Source: Lysobacteraceae bacterium SCN 69-320 (GTDB taxonomy: Bacteria > Pseudomonadota > Gammaproteobacteria > Xanthomonadales > Rhodanobacteraceae). From it: a stretch of DNA of 64,000 nucleotides. A program made the translations under genes and the position numbers. The notes under the pieces were generated by a model. It saw only the letters and a program-made list of their open reading frames with translations, made no database searches and was not told the DNA's origin. This document shows, piece by piece, positions 1-9,018 of this stretch. The stretch spans positions 124,001 to 188,000 of the forward strand of contig MEFP01000001.1 in assembly GCA_001725155.1 (NCBI GenBank), read 5' to 3'. Each line of letters starts with the position of its first letter. Position 1 is the stretch's first letter.

Positions 1-415
1 AATGCAGGCCGTCGCCGCCGGGGCCGTAGACTGCGCGGAAATGCCGGCCGAACGGCAGATGGTCGATGATGCGCTGCGCCTGCGCCTGCATCTTGGTCGT
101 GACGATTGCGAGCTCGCGTGCATCAACGGCCAGCGCTTCGATCAGCTCGGCAATGCCCGGATAGACCTCGTGCTCGCTCCAGCCGGTGGCGTCGAAGCGC
201 TCGCGATAGTGGGCCACGGCCTGCTCGATGCGCGCCGGATCGTCGCCGACGACCTTCGGAAAGCTCTGCCGCAGCGGCGGGCCTATCCAGCGGCGCAGCT
301 CTTCCAGTGGCGGCGCCTCGTGACCGAGCCGCGCCAGCGCATGGCGCAGCGAGCCGACGATGCCGGCTTCGGAATGGATCAGGGTGCCATCGAGATCGAA
401 CAGGACGAGTTGCAT
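1..415 (-). CDS. HAD-family phosphatase, phosphoglycolate phosphatase-like (partial, C-terminus outside window)
   Basis: About 138 N-terminal residues are visible and the rest lies beyond the window start. The protein opens MQLVLFDLDGTLIHSEAG, so the HAD motif I DxDGT nucleophile pair (D7, D9) lies next to the start. A helical cap region follows, then the segment LAIVTTK (near residue 105), which fits HAD motif II with its conserved Thr. The cap and the IGPPL segment after motif I resemble Gph/PgmB-type phosphatases acting on phosphoglycolate or small sugar phosphates. The substrate cannot be fixed from this part. It lies on the same strand as the upstream metalloprotease, 245 bases away, and probably has its own promoter. 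Confidence 0.85.
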   Translation of the reverse strand, partial: MQLVLFDLDGTLIHSEAGIVGSLRHALARLGHEAPPLEELRRWIGPPLRQSFPKVVGDDPARIEQAVAHYRERFDATGWSEHEVYPGIAELIEALAVDARELAIVTTKMQAQAQRIIDHLPFGRHFRAVYGPGGDGLH

Positions 416-660
416 GCGGCGGCCGGCGAGGAGAAAGCAGGACGCATGGCGTCGCGGCAGCGCGATTTCAACGGGAACGACTGGGCGACGTTCGTCGAAC
501 GGGCGGGGCCGTGCGGTGCGTGCGGGCGATTCCGTCTGGCGAGCCGGGGTTTCCGAAGCGTGATCGTTCGAGATCCGGTTTTCGAGGTCCGGCTTCGGCG
601 CGATCGCCTGCTTTTTCCGGGCGCGGAACCGCGCCCGAGGGGGGGCCACGGCCCTTTTCC

Positions 661-2052
661 TCAGGGCTGGAAGCCGTTGCGGAACAGGGTGTCGCTGGCG
701 ACGTTGCCGCGCGTGATCGAGACGCGGAAGCCCTCGGCCGTGGCCGCGTCGACGCTGATGCGGAAGCCGTTGGCCGGGGCGGTCCACGATTCGCCGACCT
801 TGAACATCGAGCCTTCGTTGTTCGAGGTCGTCGCCGGCGGCGCGGTGGCGTCGACGCTCCAGGCCGGTTCCTGACGCGTAGTGTCGACCGCATGGATGAT
901 CACGGCGTCGCCGGCCAGATTGGCCTCGTACTTGCCGCTGCGCTTGCGCGCCTCGACCGTGTAGTACTTCGTCGTCGGATCGCCAGCCACGCGTACGACG
1001 ATCATCTGCCGGTTGGTCGAGCCGACCAGGCTGGCGCGGTCCAGCAGCAGGTTCGCGTAAGCGCCGTCGGCGCTGATCGTGAGCTTGCGCGCGGCGTCGA
1101 CGAACGCGAGCTTGTCCCGCGACCAGATGCTCAGGTGCTTGGCGGTGACGCCGTAGGTCGTATCGGTCGTGGCGTTGTCCCAGGCGTCGCTCATGACGTC
1201 CCAGGGATTGTCGTAGGGATCGGTGTCGCCGTCGGAGTTGTTCGCGTGCGGCAGGCCGTAGCCGTGGCCCATCTCGTGGCACAGCGGCGCGGAGTTGTTG
1301 AACGACCACGGCGGATTCCAGGTCGAGCTCCAGCACTTGTTGATGCCGTCGAGGGTCGCGCAGCGGCCGCCGCCCCAGGCGTAGCCGTCGAGGTCGCCGT
1401 TGAACATCATGTTGATGCCCTGCAGGCCGCCGTTGGCCGCGAAATTGACCGTCGCATTGGCCGCGGCCGTGCAGTCGTCGAACAGCTGATTGAGATTGGC
1501 GCTGCCGCCGGACGGGATGTAGAACGAGCGCGGCTGCGGCAGGGTGAACCAGCCGTAGGCGGCGCTGCCGGTCAGGTTGATCTTGTTGTAGGACACCTCT
1601 CTCCAGTAGTGGTCGAGCTGGCCCGGGTTGTTGCCGTACTGGCCGGTGAAGAAGCTCTGCGGCTTCTGCTCGGTCGCGATGTCGGCGAATTTGCACAGCA
1701 GGGTGGCCCAGACCGTGGTGCCGGCGACGGCCGGCTGCACGTCGCGTGGCGCGTCGGCGGCGACCACGGCTTCGACGGCGAGGCCCTGCGGCGTGGCCGG
1801 CGTGCCCAGTTCGACCGCAACGCGGCGGCCGGCCAGTGCGTACAGGTCGCCGGCGCCGAGCCGTGCCTGCTGCGGGTCCAGCGCGTAGCGCAGGCCGGCA
1901 TCGTCGACGAGGGTGGCGCGGAACTGCGCGGCACTGCCGCTTGCGGGGTCGGGATCGCCCCAGGTCAGTTCGAGGCGGCCTTCGAGCGGCGCAGCCGCTG
2001 CGGCGGCACCGACGAGCAGCAGGAGGGCAGGGGCGAGGCGGAACACGGTCAT
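661..2052 (-). CDS. secreted zinc metalloprotease of metzincin type (M6/M11-like)
   Basis: This is a 463-residue protein. I chose the ATG at 2052 because it gives a clean Sec signal peptide (MTVFRLAPALLLLVG, cleavage near AAA-AP at 20-22); an upstream in-frame start would add 15 residues of poor signal character. Residues 259-269 read HEMGHGYGLPH, a full HExxHxxGxxH metzincin zinc site. PWDVMSD near 284-290 fits the Met-turn. The pattern resembles gametolysin-like M11 and M6 peptidases. The C-terminal ~140 residues look like a beta domain and end in DTLFRNGFQP, a short tail discussed in the findings. It is a plausible client of the type II secretion system encoded at 13.7-24.7 kb, though nothing in the sequence proves that. 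Confidence 0.85.
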   Translation of the reverse strand: MTVFRLAPALLLLVGAAAAAAPLEGRLELTWGDPDPASGSAAQFRATLVDDAGLRYALDPQQARLGAGDLYALAGRRVAVELGTPATPQGLAVEAVVAADAPRDVQPAVAGTTVWATLLCKFADIATEQKPQSFFTGQYGNNPGQLDHYWREVSYNKINLTGSAAYGWFTLPQPRSFYIPSGGSANLNQLFDDCTAAANATVNFAANGGLQGINMMFNGDLDGYAWGGGRCATLDGINKCWSSTWNPPWSFNNSAPLCHEMGHGYGLPHANNSDGDTDPYDNPWDVMSDAWDNATTDTTYGVTAKHLSIWSRDKLAFVDAARKLTISADGAYANLLLDRASLVGSTNRQMIVVRVAGDPTTKYYTVEARKRSGKYEANLAGDAVIIHAVDTTRQEPAWSVDATAPPATTSNNEGSMFKVGESWTAPANGFRISVDAATAEGFRVSITRGNVASDTLFRNGFQP

Positions 2053-2133
2053 GGCGGACGGCAGGCGAGGGCGAACAGGGACGCACCCTAGCGCCACCGT
2101 GCAAAGGCGTCTGTTAAACCTGCCCGGAATCCG

Positions 2134-2173
2134 GCTCCGCCCGGGATGAGCGGCGGCTCATCCCGGGCGGAGC
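2134..2173. terminator. 18-bp perfect inverted repeat between pgk and the metalloprotease gene
   Basis: The arms GCTCCGCCCGGGATGAGC (2134-2151) and their exact complement (2156-2173) are separated by the 4-base loop GGCG. It lies 10 bases past the pgk stop and upstream of the protease gene on the same strand. There is no U-tract on either strand, so it may act as an RNA 3' end stabiliser or a factor-assisted terminator rather than a classic intrinsic one. Confidence 0.6.
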
Positions 2174-2183
2174 GAATCTGCGG

Positions 2184-3356
2184 TCAGGCGCGCGCCTTCA
2201 GCGCGGCCACGGCCGGCAGTTCCTTGCCTTCGAGGAATTCGAGAAAGGCACCGCCGCCGGTGGAGATGTAGCTGATGTCGGCTTCGACGCCGTATTTCTC
2301 TACGGCCGCGAGCGTGTCGCCGCCGCCGGCGATGGAAAACGCCTTCGACGCGGCGATCGCCCGGGCCAGGGTTTCGGTGCCCTTGCCGAACGCGTCGAAC
2401 TCGAACACGCCGACCGGGCCGTTCCAGACCACGCTGCCGGCCCTGGCGATCAGCGCGGCGTAGCTCGCTGCGGTCTGCGGGCCGATGTCGAGGATCATGT
2501 CGTCGGCGCCGACGGCATCCACGGCCTTGATGGTGGCCGGTGCATCGGCGGCGAAGGCGGTTGCGACGACGACGTCGCTCGGAATCGGCACGTCGGCGCC
2601 GCGCGCCTTGGCCGCGGCGATGATCTGTCGCGCCGTGTCGAGCAGGTCGTTCTCGACCAGCGACTTGCCGATCCCGTAGCCGCTTGCGGCGATGAAGGTG
2701 TTGGCGATGCCGCCGCCGACGATGAGCTGGTCGACCTTGCCGACGAGAGTCTGCAGCAGTTCCAGCTTGGTCGAGACCTTGGAGCCGGCGACGATGGCCA
2801 GCAGCGGGCGCTGCGGGTTTTCCAGCGCCTTGGCCAGCGCGTCGAGCTCGGCCATCAGCAGCGGGCCGCCGCAGGCCACCTTGGCCGCGCGGATCGCGCC
2901 GTGGGTCGAGGCCTGGGCACGGTGCGCCGTGCCGAAGGCGTCCATGACGTAGATGTCGCAGAGGGCGGCGTACTTCGCGCTGAGCTCGGGCGAGTCCTTG
3001 CCTTCGCCGACGTTCATGCGGCAGTTCTCCAGCAGCACGACCTCGCCGGGAGCCACGTCGACACCGTCCAGGTAATCGCGCACGAGACGCACCGGGCTGC
3101 CGAGCGCGTCGCCGAGCCAGGCCGCGACCGGCGCCAGCGAATCGGCCTCGGAGAACTGGCCTTCGACCGGCCGGCCCAGGTGCGACATGACCAGCACGGC
3201 GGCGCCGGCATCGCGCGCCAGACGCAGGGTCGGCAGTGCGGCGTCGAGGCGCTGGGTCGCGGTGATGCGGCCGTCCTTGATCGGCACGTTGAGATCCTCG
3301 CGGATCAGCACGCGCTTGCCGCGCAGGTCGAGGTCGGTCATGCGGAGGATGGACAT
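2184..3356 (-). CDS. pgk: phosphoglycerate kinase
   Basis: This 390-residue protein has the usual bacterial PGK length. It transfers a phosphate from 1,3-bisphosphoglycerate to ADP in glycolysis, or the reverse in gluconeogenesis, in the cytosol. Recognisable landmarks are [12 protein letters not shown] near 15-26 (substrate loop with Arg and Asp), SHLGRP near 59-64, the helix ending at GSKVSTK near 192-198, WNGPVGVFE near 313-321, and the nucleotide loop AGGGDT near 344-349. The C-terminus [17 protein letters not shown] is typical. It is divergent from plsY, with about 180 bases shared as promoter region. The distal genes on its strand are the protease and the HAD phosphatase. Confidence 0.98.
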   Translation of the reverse strand: MSILRMTDLDLRGKRVLIREDLNVPIKDGRITATQRLDAALPTLRLARDAGAAVLVMSHLGRPVEGQFSEADSLAPVAAWLGDALGSPVRLVRDYLDGVDVAPGEVVLLENCRMNVGEGKDSPELSAKYAALCDIYVMDAFGTAHRAQASTHGAIRAAKVACGGPLLMAELDALAKALENPQRPLLAIVAGSKVSTKLELLQTLVGKVDQLIVGGGIANTFIAASGYGIGKSLVENDLLDTARQIIAAAKARGADVPIPSDVVVATAFAADAPATIKAVDAVGADDMILDIGPQTAASYAALIARAGSVVWNGPVGVFEFDAFGKGTETLARAIAASKAFSIAGGGDTLAAVEKYGVEADISYISTGGGAFLEFLEGKELPAVAALKARA

Positions 3357-3498
3357 GGAAGCTCCGGAACGGGAAGGGGCGGGCGCAAGCCGCGGATTAC
3401 AGCGGCGCCCCGGAGCGTTTGCAAATCACCGCCGGCAGGGGCCGCTCGGCGCCGCGGCGGACGTGACGGCCGGCGCGCCGCCCGCGGCCGGCATGGAT

Positions 3499-3504
3499 TA
3501 GGCT
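3499..3504 (+). promoter_or_regulatory. candidate -10 box for plsY-birA-coaX
   Basis: TAGGCT followed by TTGCGCCC sits 29 bases before the plsY ATG. It matches the TANNNT pattern repeated before several transcription units here. No convincing -35 is seen. Confidence 0.3.
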
Positions 3505-3533
3505 TTGCGCCCCTGTCCGCGCCCGGCGGTGCC

Positions 3534-4175
3534 ATGTTCGTGCTGATGACCAAGGCGGTGCTCGCCTACGCGCTGGGTTCGATCTCCGGCAGCCTGCTGC
3601 TCGGCCGGCGCCAGGGTTTCGACATACGCCGCGCCGGCAGCGGCAATGCCGGCGGGACCAATGCGCTGCGCACGCGCGGCTGGCGCTTCGCGCTAGTCGT
3701 GGTCGTGATTGACATCGGCAAGGGCGCGCTCGCCGCCGGGCTCGCGCTGGCGCTGCCGACCACGGCGGATTCGCCGGGCCTATACAGCGAGGCGCTGGTC
3801 TGCGGCTTTGCCGCGGTGCTCGGCCATGTGTTTCCGGTCTTCTACGGCTTTCGCGGCGGCAAGGGCGCGGCGACCGTCGTCGGCACCCTGGCCGTGCTGC
3901 AGCCGCTGCTGCTCGTGCCGCTGCTGCTGGTCTGGCTGCTCGTGCTCGGCCTGACCGGCTACGTGGGGCTGGCGACCGTGATCGCCGGCATCAGCCTGCT
4001 GCCGCTGACGGCCTGGATCGCGCCGCAGACCCAAGGGCTGCTGATCTATGCCGCGGCCTGCGCGGCGCTGCTCGTGCTGACCCATGCGGGCAATCTGCAG
4101 CGCCTGTACCGCGGCACCGAACACCGTTTCGAGCGCGCCCGCGTGTTCGCGCGGCTGTTCGCGGGGCGCCGCTGA
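3534..4175 (+). CDS. plsY: acyl-phosphate glycerol-3-phosphate acyltransferase PlsY
   Basis: This 213-residue integral membrane protein transfers an acyl group from acyl-phosphate to glycerol 3-phosphate, the first step of phospholipid synthesis. Its hydrophobic helices are interrupted by the family motifs SGNAGGTNALR (about residues 36-46) and GHVFPVFYGFRGGKGAAT (about 97-114), which form the active site. The start at 3534 (MFVLMTK) precedes the first membrane helix; upstream in-frame sequence is antisense to pgk and not protein-like. The stop overlaps the birA start in TGATG, so the two are probably translationally coupled. Confidence 0.95.
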   Translation: MFVLMTKAVLAYALGSISGSLLLGRRQGFDIRRAGSGNAGGTNALRTRGWRFALVVVVIDIGKGALAAGLALALPTTADSPGLYSEALVCGFAAVLGHVFPVFYGFRGGKGAATVVGTLAVLQPLLLVPLLLVWLLVLGLTGYVGLATVIAGISLLPLTAWIAPQTQGLLIYAAACAALLVLTHAGNLQRLYRGTEHRFERARVFARLFAGRR

Positions 4176-5143
4176 TGCAGACGCGCGATCTCGTCGCCGC
4201 GCTCGCCGACGGGCGCGGCTGGTCCGGCAGCGAGCTGGCGCGCCGCTTTGGTGTCACGCGCGCGGCGGTCTGGAAACGCCTGGACGAGCTGCGCGCGGCC
4301 GGCCTGCCGCTGCGGGCCGTGGCCGGCCGCGGCTATCGTCTGGAACTGCCGCTGGAGCTGCTCGACGCGGCGGCGATACAGGCCGCGCTGCCGCCGGCGC
4401 TGCAGGCCCGCTACGGCGACGTCGCCGTGCATTGGGAAATCGACTCGACCAGCAGCGAGCTGCTGCGCACGGCCGCCGCGCGCGGCGATCTCGCCGTCTG
4501 TCTGGCCGAACAGCAGAGCGCCGGCCGCGGCCGGCGCGGCCGCCAGTGGCAGTCGCCGCCGCTGTGCAATGTCTACCTGTCGGTGCTCAAGCGCTTTGCG
4601 CGCGGCATGGGCAGTCTGGCGGGACTCAGCCTGGCCGTCGGCGTCGCCGTGGCCCAGGCCCTGGAGCGCTGCGGCGCGCCGCCGCTGGCGCTGAAATGGC
4701 CCAACGACGTGCTCGCCGGCGAAGGCAAGCTGGCCGGCATCCTGGTCGAGCTCGGCGGCGAGTTTCTCGGTCCCTGCCACGCAGTCATCGGTATCGGCGT
4801 GAATGTCTATCTGCCGGCGGCCGTGCGCGCGGCCATCGGCCAGCCGGCGGCCGACCTGGCCGCGATCTGCGCGCCGCTGCCGTCGCGCAACCGCGTCGTC
4901 GCCGCGCTGCTGACCGAGCTGGCCGAGGTTCTGGACCGCTTCGACGCGAGCGGTTTTGCCGGCCTGCGCGAGGCGTTCGTACAGCGCGACTGCCTGTTCG
5001 GCCAGGCCCTGGATCTCAGCGACGCGAACGGCCGGCAGCGCGGCACCGGCGCCGGCGTCGACGCGCGCGGTGCGCTGCTGCTGCGGCAAGGCGATACCAT
5101 CGCGAGTTTCGACAGCGCGGAAGTGACGGTCAGGCGCGCATGA
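4175..5143 (+). CDS. birA: bifunctional biotin operon repressor / biotin-[acetyl-CoA-carboxylase] ligase
   Basis: The 322-residue protein has the two-part BirA layout. Residues 1-60 form a helix-turn-helix with wing (SELARRFGVTRAAVWKRLDE, then GRGYRL at 51-56), so it should bind the biotin operator as well as act as a ligase. The catalytic domain carries GRGRRGR at 117-123, the biotinyl-AMP loop, and KWPNDV at 174-179, followed by GILVE. The C-terminal SH3-like domain (about 270-322) is present. It joins biotin to the acetyl-CoA carboxylase carrier protein in the cytosol. Its 3' end overlaps coaX in ATGA. Confidence 0.96.
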   Translation: MQTRDLVAALADGRGWSGSELARRFGVTRAAVWKRLDELRAAGLPLRAVAGRGYRLELPLELLDAAAIQAALPPALQARYGDVAVHWEIDSTSSELLRTAAARGDLAVCLAEQQSAGRGRRGRQWQSPPLCNVYLSVLKRFARGMGSLAGLSLAVGVAVAQALERCGAPPLALKWPNDVLAGEGKLAGILVELGGEFLGPCHAVIGIGVNVYLPAAVRAAIGQPAADLAAICAPLPSRNRVVAALLTELAEVLDRFDASGFAGLREAFVQRDCLFGQALDLSDANGRQRGTGAGVDARGALLLRQGDTIASFDSAEVTVRRA

Positions 5144-5904
5144 ATCTGCTCGTGGATCTGGGCAATACGCGGCTCAAATGGGCGCTGCACGACGGCGTCG
5201 GGCTGCAGGTCGGCACGCCGGTCGACCACTCGCGGCCGCTGGCGCAGGAACTGGCCGCGGCCTGGCGCGGCGCGCCGCCGCTGCGCCGCGCGCTGGTCGC
5301 TTCGGTGGGCCGGCCGCGACTGGAGGCCGAACTCGTACAGGCCGTGCGCACGCGCTTCGGCGTCGAGCCCGAGTTCGTCGCGAGCGCCGCCGAGGCCTGC
5401 GGCGTGCGCAGCGCCTATGCGCGGCCGGAAAAACTCGGCGTCGACCGTTTCGTCGCACTGATCGCACTGCATGCGCAGCGCGCCGAGGCGGTGGTGCTGG
5501 CCAGCGTCGGCACGGCCCTGGTGCTCGATGCGCTGGATGCCGGCGGGCGTCATCTCGGCGGCCTGATCGCGCCGAGCCCCGTGCTGATGCAGCAGGCCCT
5601 GCTCGGCGCGACGGCGCGGGTCAGCGCTTCGGACGCGGCGCGCATCGTCGAGATCGCCGACGACACCGAGGATGCCGTGCGCTCGGGCTGCTGGCTCGCA
5701 GCGGCTTCGCTTGTGGAAAGGTTCCATTCGCGGATCGCCGCATATCTCGATGCCGAGCCGGCCCTGGCGCTGGCCGGCGGCGCGGCCGGCGAACTCGCGC
5801 CATTGCTGAGCCGGCCCGCGCGCATCGAGCCCGACCTGGTGCTGCGTGGCCTGGCGCGGCTGGCCGGCGTTGCCGCGGCGGGCGGCGAGTCGCCGGTGGA
5901 GTGA
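5140..5904 (+). CDS. coaX: type III pantothenate kinase
   Basis: This 254-residue protein catalyses ATP-dependent phosphorylation of pantothenate, the first step of coenzyme A synthesis. Type III hallmarks are the N-terminal phosphate loop DLGNTRLKW (residues 5-13), PEKLGVDRFVAL near 97-108, the SVGTALVLDAL segment near 123-133, and GGLIAPSP near 140-147. The ASKHA fold is complete to the C-terminal GGAAGEL stretch. The ATG overlaps the birA stop (ATGA), continuing a tight plsY-birA-coaX operon. The birA-coaX pair is common in Xanthomonadales. Confidence 0.96.
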   Translation: MNLLVDLGNTRLKWALHDGVGLQVGTPVDHSRPLAQELAAAWRGAPPLRRALVASVGRPRLEAELVQAVRTRFGVEPEFVASAAEACGVRSAYARPEKLGVDRFVALIALHAQRAEAVVLASVGTALVLDALDAGGRHLGGLIAPSPVLMQQALLGATARVSASDAARIVEIADDTEDAVRSGCWLAAASLVERFHSRIAAYLDAEPALALAGGAAGELAPLLSRPARIEPDLVLRGLARLAGVAAAGGESPVE

Positions 5905-6208
5905 TTCGGCTGGCGTTTCTGCGGCGCTTGCCGCTGCTTCGGGTCGCACGAAGCCACGTTTCCAGCAAGAGCCTTCAATGAAGGCCTGGCCGACCTGCAG
6001 AAACGCCGGCAGAGGAGGGGGCATCAGGCGATCCGCCCATTCGTCGAACAACCGGACCCGGCGCCTGTCGCCGCGAGCCTGGCCATGGCGGGCCGTCGTC
6101 GTGCGGAGTACGGCACCGCGGCGGCCCGCCGCGAAAGATGCCGAATCCGTTCTAGGAATGGCCGGACCACCTCACTAGAATCCGGTCACCCCTGATCGGC
6201 GTCCTGGC
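5905..6208. other. intergenic gap between coaX and the SPOR-like gene
   Basis: This stretch of 304 bases has no convincing gene. It contains an inverted pair GGCGGGCC / GGCCCGCC at about 6087-6130, which could form a stem after coaX. A candidate -10 box TAGAAT at 6176-6181 lies 27 bases before the next start codon. Open frames on both strands here are extensions of antisense coaX reading and have no family resemblance. Confidence 0.4.
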
Positions 6209-6871
6209 ATGTTTCTGCGCGTGTTGTTCCTGCTGCTGCTCGCGATGAACGTCGGTGTCGCGAGCTGGCTGTATTTCGCGCCAAAGACTGCCGAGCATGA
6301 AGTCCCGGTGACCGACTACGGCATTGCGCGGCTGGAGCTGCTGGCCGAGCGCGAGCGGCTGGGCGACGCAGCCAGTGCCGAGCTCGCCGAAGCGCCGGCG
6401 GCCAGCGACGCGCCCGAGCAGTGCCGCAGCATAGGTCCATTCGCGACCCAGGCCGACGTGCGCGCAGCGCTGAACAAGCTGACCCCGAGCGTGCGCCGCA
6501 TCCAGTTCCGCGAGGCGCGCACGACCCAGCCGCGCGGCTACTGGGTGTTCGTGCCGGCCATGGCCTCGCGCGAGCAGGCGCTCGGCGTCGCGCGCCAGCT
6601 GTCGGCCAAAGGCGTGCGCGACTATTACGTCGTCACCGCCGGCGACCAGCAGAACACGATCTCGCTGGGCCTGTTCCGCGAACAGGCCAACGCCGAACGC
6701 CGCCGGGCCGAGATCGCCGGCCTGGGCTTCTCGCCGCAGATGCTGCAGCGGACCGAGGACCTGCCGGTGTACTGGATAGATTTCGCCGAAGACCCGCAGC
6801 GCCCGGTGGTCTGGCGCGATCAGCTGCCCGATCTCGTCGATCTCAAGGAACAGTCGGTCAACTGCTTCTGA
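6209..6871 (+). CDS. membrane-anchored SPOR-like domain protein
   Basis: This 220-residue protein opens with one transmembrane helix (about residues 2-24, MFLRVLFLLLLAMNVGVASW) without a lipobox, so it is an inner-membrane anchor with a periplasmic body. The C-terminal half contains a SPOR-like pattern: YWVFVPAMASREQALGVA, then YYVV, ISLGLF and A-rich helices ending in GFSPQML. SPOR domains bind denuded peptidoglycan glycan strands at division sites. An earlier copy (SIGPFATQADVRAAL) may be half of a second repeat. A SPOR-like gene after coaX is typical of this order. It has its own likely -10 box (TAGAAT, 6176). Confidence 0.75.
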   Translation: MFLRVLFLLLLAMNVGVASWLYFAPKTAEHEVPVTDYGIARLELLAERERLGDAASAELAEAPAASDAPEQCRSIGPFATQADVRAALNKLTPSVRRIQFREARTTQPRGYWVFVPAMASREQALGVARQLSAKGVRDYYVVTAGDQQNTISLGLFREQANAERRRAEIAGLGFSPQMLQRTEDLPVYWIDFAEDPQRPVVWRDQLPDLVDLKEQSVNCF

Positions 6872-6960
6872 GCCGTGCGAGCGTCGTGCCGCCGGCGTGC
6901 GAGCGCAGGCTCGGCACATCGACCAACTGAGCCTGAGCCGCCGCCGCCGGCGTGCAGGCG

Positions 6961-6966
6961 TATGCT
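6961..6966 (+). promoter_or_regulatory. candidate -10 box for the alcohol dehydrogenase gene
   Basis: TATGCT followed by CGGCGCC lies 37 bases before the ATG at 7004. No -35 is recognisable at the expected distance. Confidence 0.3.
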
Positions 6967-7003
6967 CGGCGCCTCGCTTTCCCGTACCGACGGAGCCGAC
7001 GCC

Positions 7004-8026
7004 ATGAGCCAACCGATACGCGCCTGGGCCGCGACCGCGGCCAGGTCCGCACTGCAGCCGTTCGAGTACGACCCGGGCCCGCTCGGCGAGGAGCAGGTCG
7101 AGATCGCGGTCGAATACTGCGGCATCTGCCATTCCGACCTGTCCATGCTGGACAACGACTGGGGCCGCACGCGCTATCCGTTCGTGCCCGGGCACGAGAT
7201 CGTCGGCCGCATCACCGCCTGCGGTCCGCAGGTCAAGGGACGCCAGGTCGGCCAGCGCGTCGGTCTGGGCTGGTTCTCTTCCAGTTGCCTGCACTGCGGC
7301 GCCTGCATGGGCGGCGACCATCACCTCTGCGCGAACGGCGAGGAGACCCTGGTCGGCCGCCACGGCGGTTTCGCCGACCGCGTGCGCGCGCACTGGGCCT
7401 GGGCGATTCCGCTGCCCGAGGCGCTGGCGTCCGCGTCGAGCGGGCCGTTGTTCTGCGGCGGCATCACCGTGTTCAACCCGATCGTGATCGCCGGCGTGAA
7501 GCCGACCGACCGCGTCGGCGTGGTCGGCATCGGCGGGCTGGGCCATATGGCGCTGGCCTTCCTGCGCCATTGGGGCTGCGAGGTAACAGCGTTCACGTCG
7601 AGCGAGTCCAAGCGCGACGAGGCGCTGGCTCTCGGCGCACACAAGGTGGTTTCCAGCCGCGACCGCAGCGAGCTCAAGCGGCTGGCCGGGCAGTTCGATT
7701 TCATCCTGGTCACGGTCAACGTCGCGCTGGACTGGGGCCTGTTCATCGCCGCGCTGGCGCCGAAGGGGCGGCTGCATTTCGTCGGCGGCGTGCTGGAGCC
7801 GATCGAACTGGCCGCATTCAGCCTGATCGGCGGGCAGAAGAGCATCGGCGGCTCGCCGCTGGGCAGTCCGGCGACGACGGCGAGCATGCTGGAGTTCTGC
7901 GCCAGGCACGCGATCGCGCCGCAGGTCGAGCGCTTCCCGCTGGCGCGGGTCAACGACGCGCTGGAGCATCTGCGCGCCGGCAAGGCGCGTTACCGCGTCG
8001 TGCTCGAGGTCGGCGATCCGGCGTGA
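7004..8026 (+). CDS. zinc-dependent NAD(P) alcohol/aldehyde dehydrogenase, cinnamyl-alcohol-dehydrogenase (YahK/AdhA) type
   Basis: This 340-residue medium-chain dehydrogenase has catalytic zinc ligands C39, H64-E65 and C151. The structural zinc is bound by C95, C98, C101 and C109 (CLHCGAC with a downstream Cys). The Rossmann motif GIGGLGHMA lies at about 175-183, followed by SSESKRDEA, where Ser rather than Asp after strand 2 suggests NADP preference. Family members reduce a broad range of aldehydes. The start at 7004 gives the standard MCD N-terminus, while upstream in-frame residues are unlike protein. It is apparently monocistronic. The physiological substrate cannot be told from sequence. 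Confidence 0.92.
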   Translation: MSQPIRAWAATAARSALQPFEYDPGPLGEEQVEIAVEYCGICHSDLSMLDNDWGRTRYPFVPGHEIVGRITACGPQVKGRQVGQRVGLGWFSSSCLHCGACMGGDHHLCANGEETLVGRHGGFADRVRAHWAWAIPLPEALASASSGPLFCGGITVFNPIVIAGVKPTDRVGVVGIGGLGHMALAFLRHWGCEVTAFTSSESKRDEALALGAHKVVSSRDRSELKRLAGQFDFILVTVNVALDWGLFIAALAPKGRLHFVGGVLEPIELAAFSLIGGQKSIGGSPLGSPATTASMLEFCARHAIAPQVERFPLARVNDALEHLRAGKARYRVVLEVGDPA

Positions 8027-8263
8027 ATTCCGCACGCCTGGGCGCAGCGGCGGGCCGGCGGCGCAATGCGCCGGCACCGGCGGCGGTCCTGCCCCGGACA
8101 AGTGCGGCGCCAGAGCGCCAAGCCGTTCGCGGTCGCCGCTCTTGCGGCGGCGGCAGGCGCTTGGCACTCTTGCGCGCTCGCCTGAACCCGACCCCCGGCG
8201 CTGAACTTTTCGTCCCGAGCCGGGGTCACGGCTGGATCTGTGCACCCATTCCGAGGATTCGCG

Positions 8264-8995
8264 ATGTTCAAGAAGCTCACCCTGGCCCTCGCCCTCGCGG
8301 CGGCGTCCTTCACCGTCATGGCCGCCGACGAAGCCAAGGAAACCAAGGCTGTCAGCGACGCGATCCTCGCCCTGGTGCCCCAGGCCAAGATTGATTCCGT
8401 GACCAGGTCCAGCCTGCCGGGCTTCTACGAAGTGGTCACCGGCGGCCAGGTCGTCTATGTCAGCGCCGACGGCAAGTACCTGCTGCAGGGCAGCCTGTTC
8501 GACATGAGCTCGCGCAAGGATCTGACCGAAGCGCGCCTCGGCGGCATCCGCAAGGAGCTCGTCGACAAGGTGCCGAAGTCCAAGCGCATCGTGTTCGCGC
8601 CGAAGGATCCGAAGTACACCGTCACGGTGTTCACCGACATCGACTGCGGCTACTGCCGCAAGCTGCACCACGACATCGCCAAGTACAACGAGCAGGGCAT
8701 CGCCGTGGAGTACCTGTGGTTCCCGCGCTCGGGCCCGGGCACGCCGTCGTTCGAGAAGGCCGTCTCGGTCTGGTGTTCGGCAGACCGCAACAAGGCGTTC
8801 ACCGAGGCCAAGTCCGGCACCGACCCGAAAACGGCGACCTGCGACAACCCGATCGCCGAGGAATTCGAGCTGGGCCGTCGCGTCGGCGTCAACGGCACGC
8901 CCACCGTGATCGCCCCGGACGGCACGCAGATCGGCGGCTACCTCGCCCCCGAAGCCATGCGCCAGCGCCTGGACAGCCTCGCTTCGACGAAGTAA
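8264..8995 (+). CDS. dsbC: periplasmic thiol:disulfide interchange protein DsbC
   Basis: This 243-residue protein has a signal peptide ([20 protein letters not shown], cleaved near 21). An N-terminal dimerisation domain (about 22-85) and linker helix are followed by a thioredoxin fold with the active site CGYC at 128-131. The cis-proline loop GVNGTPTVI is near 213-221. A second Cys pair (C171 and C193) matches the structural disulfide of DsbC. It isomerises wrong disulfides in periplasmic proteins and would assist T2SS clients and the Cys-containing secreted proteins nearby. I chose 8264 over 8240 because the shorter form starts directly with the basic n-region of the signal. Confidence 0.95.
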   Translation: MFKKLTLALALAAASFTVMAADEAKETKAVSDAILALVPQAKIDSVTRSSLPGFYEVVTGGQVVYVSADGKYLLQGSLFDMSSRKDLTEARLGGIRKELVDKVPKSKRIVFAPKDPKYTVTVFTDIDCGYCRKLHHDIAKYNEQGIAVEYLWFPRSGPGTPSFEKAVSVWCSADRNKAFTEAKSGTDPKTATCDNPIAEEFELGRRVGVNGTPTVIAPDGTQIGGYLAPEAMRQRLDSLASTK

Positions 8996-9018
8996 GTCAC
9001 GGATTTTCCGGGATTTCC

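Noticed and set aside
616-640. GGGCGCG / CGCGCCC hairpin as terminator of the protease gene
   Set aside because: On the gene's strand it is followed by GGAAAAA, not a T-tract; it may only be a chance GC palindrome.
106-2091. Plus-strand open frame of 661 codons over the metalloprotease
   Set aside because: It is antisense to a gene with a signal peptide and complete zinc motif; the translation is Arg/Val/Gly-rich without recognisable domains.
5846-6178. Plus-strand ORF of 110 codons after coaX
   Set aside because: It starts inside coaX in another frame, is Arg/Ser/Pro-rich, and has no ribosome binding site.
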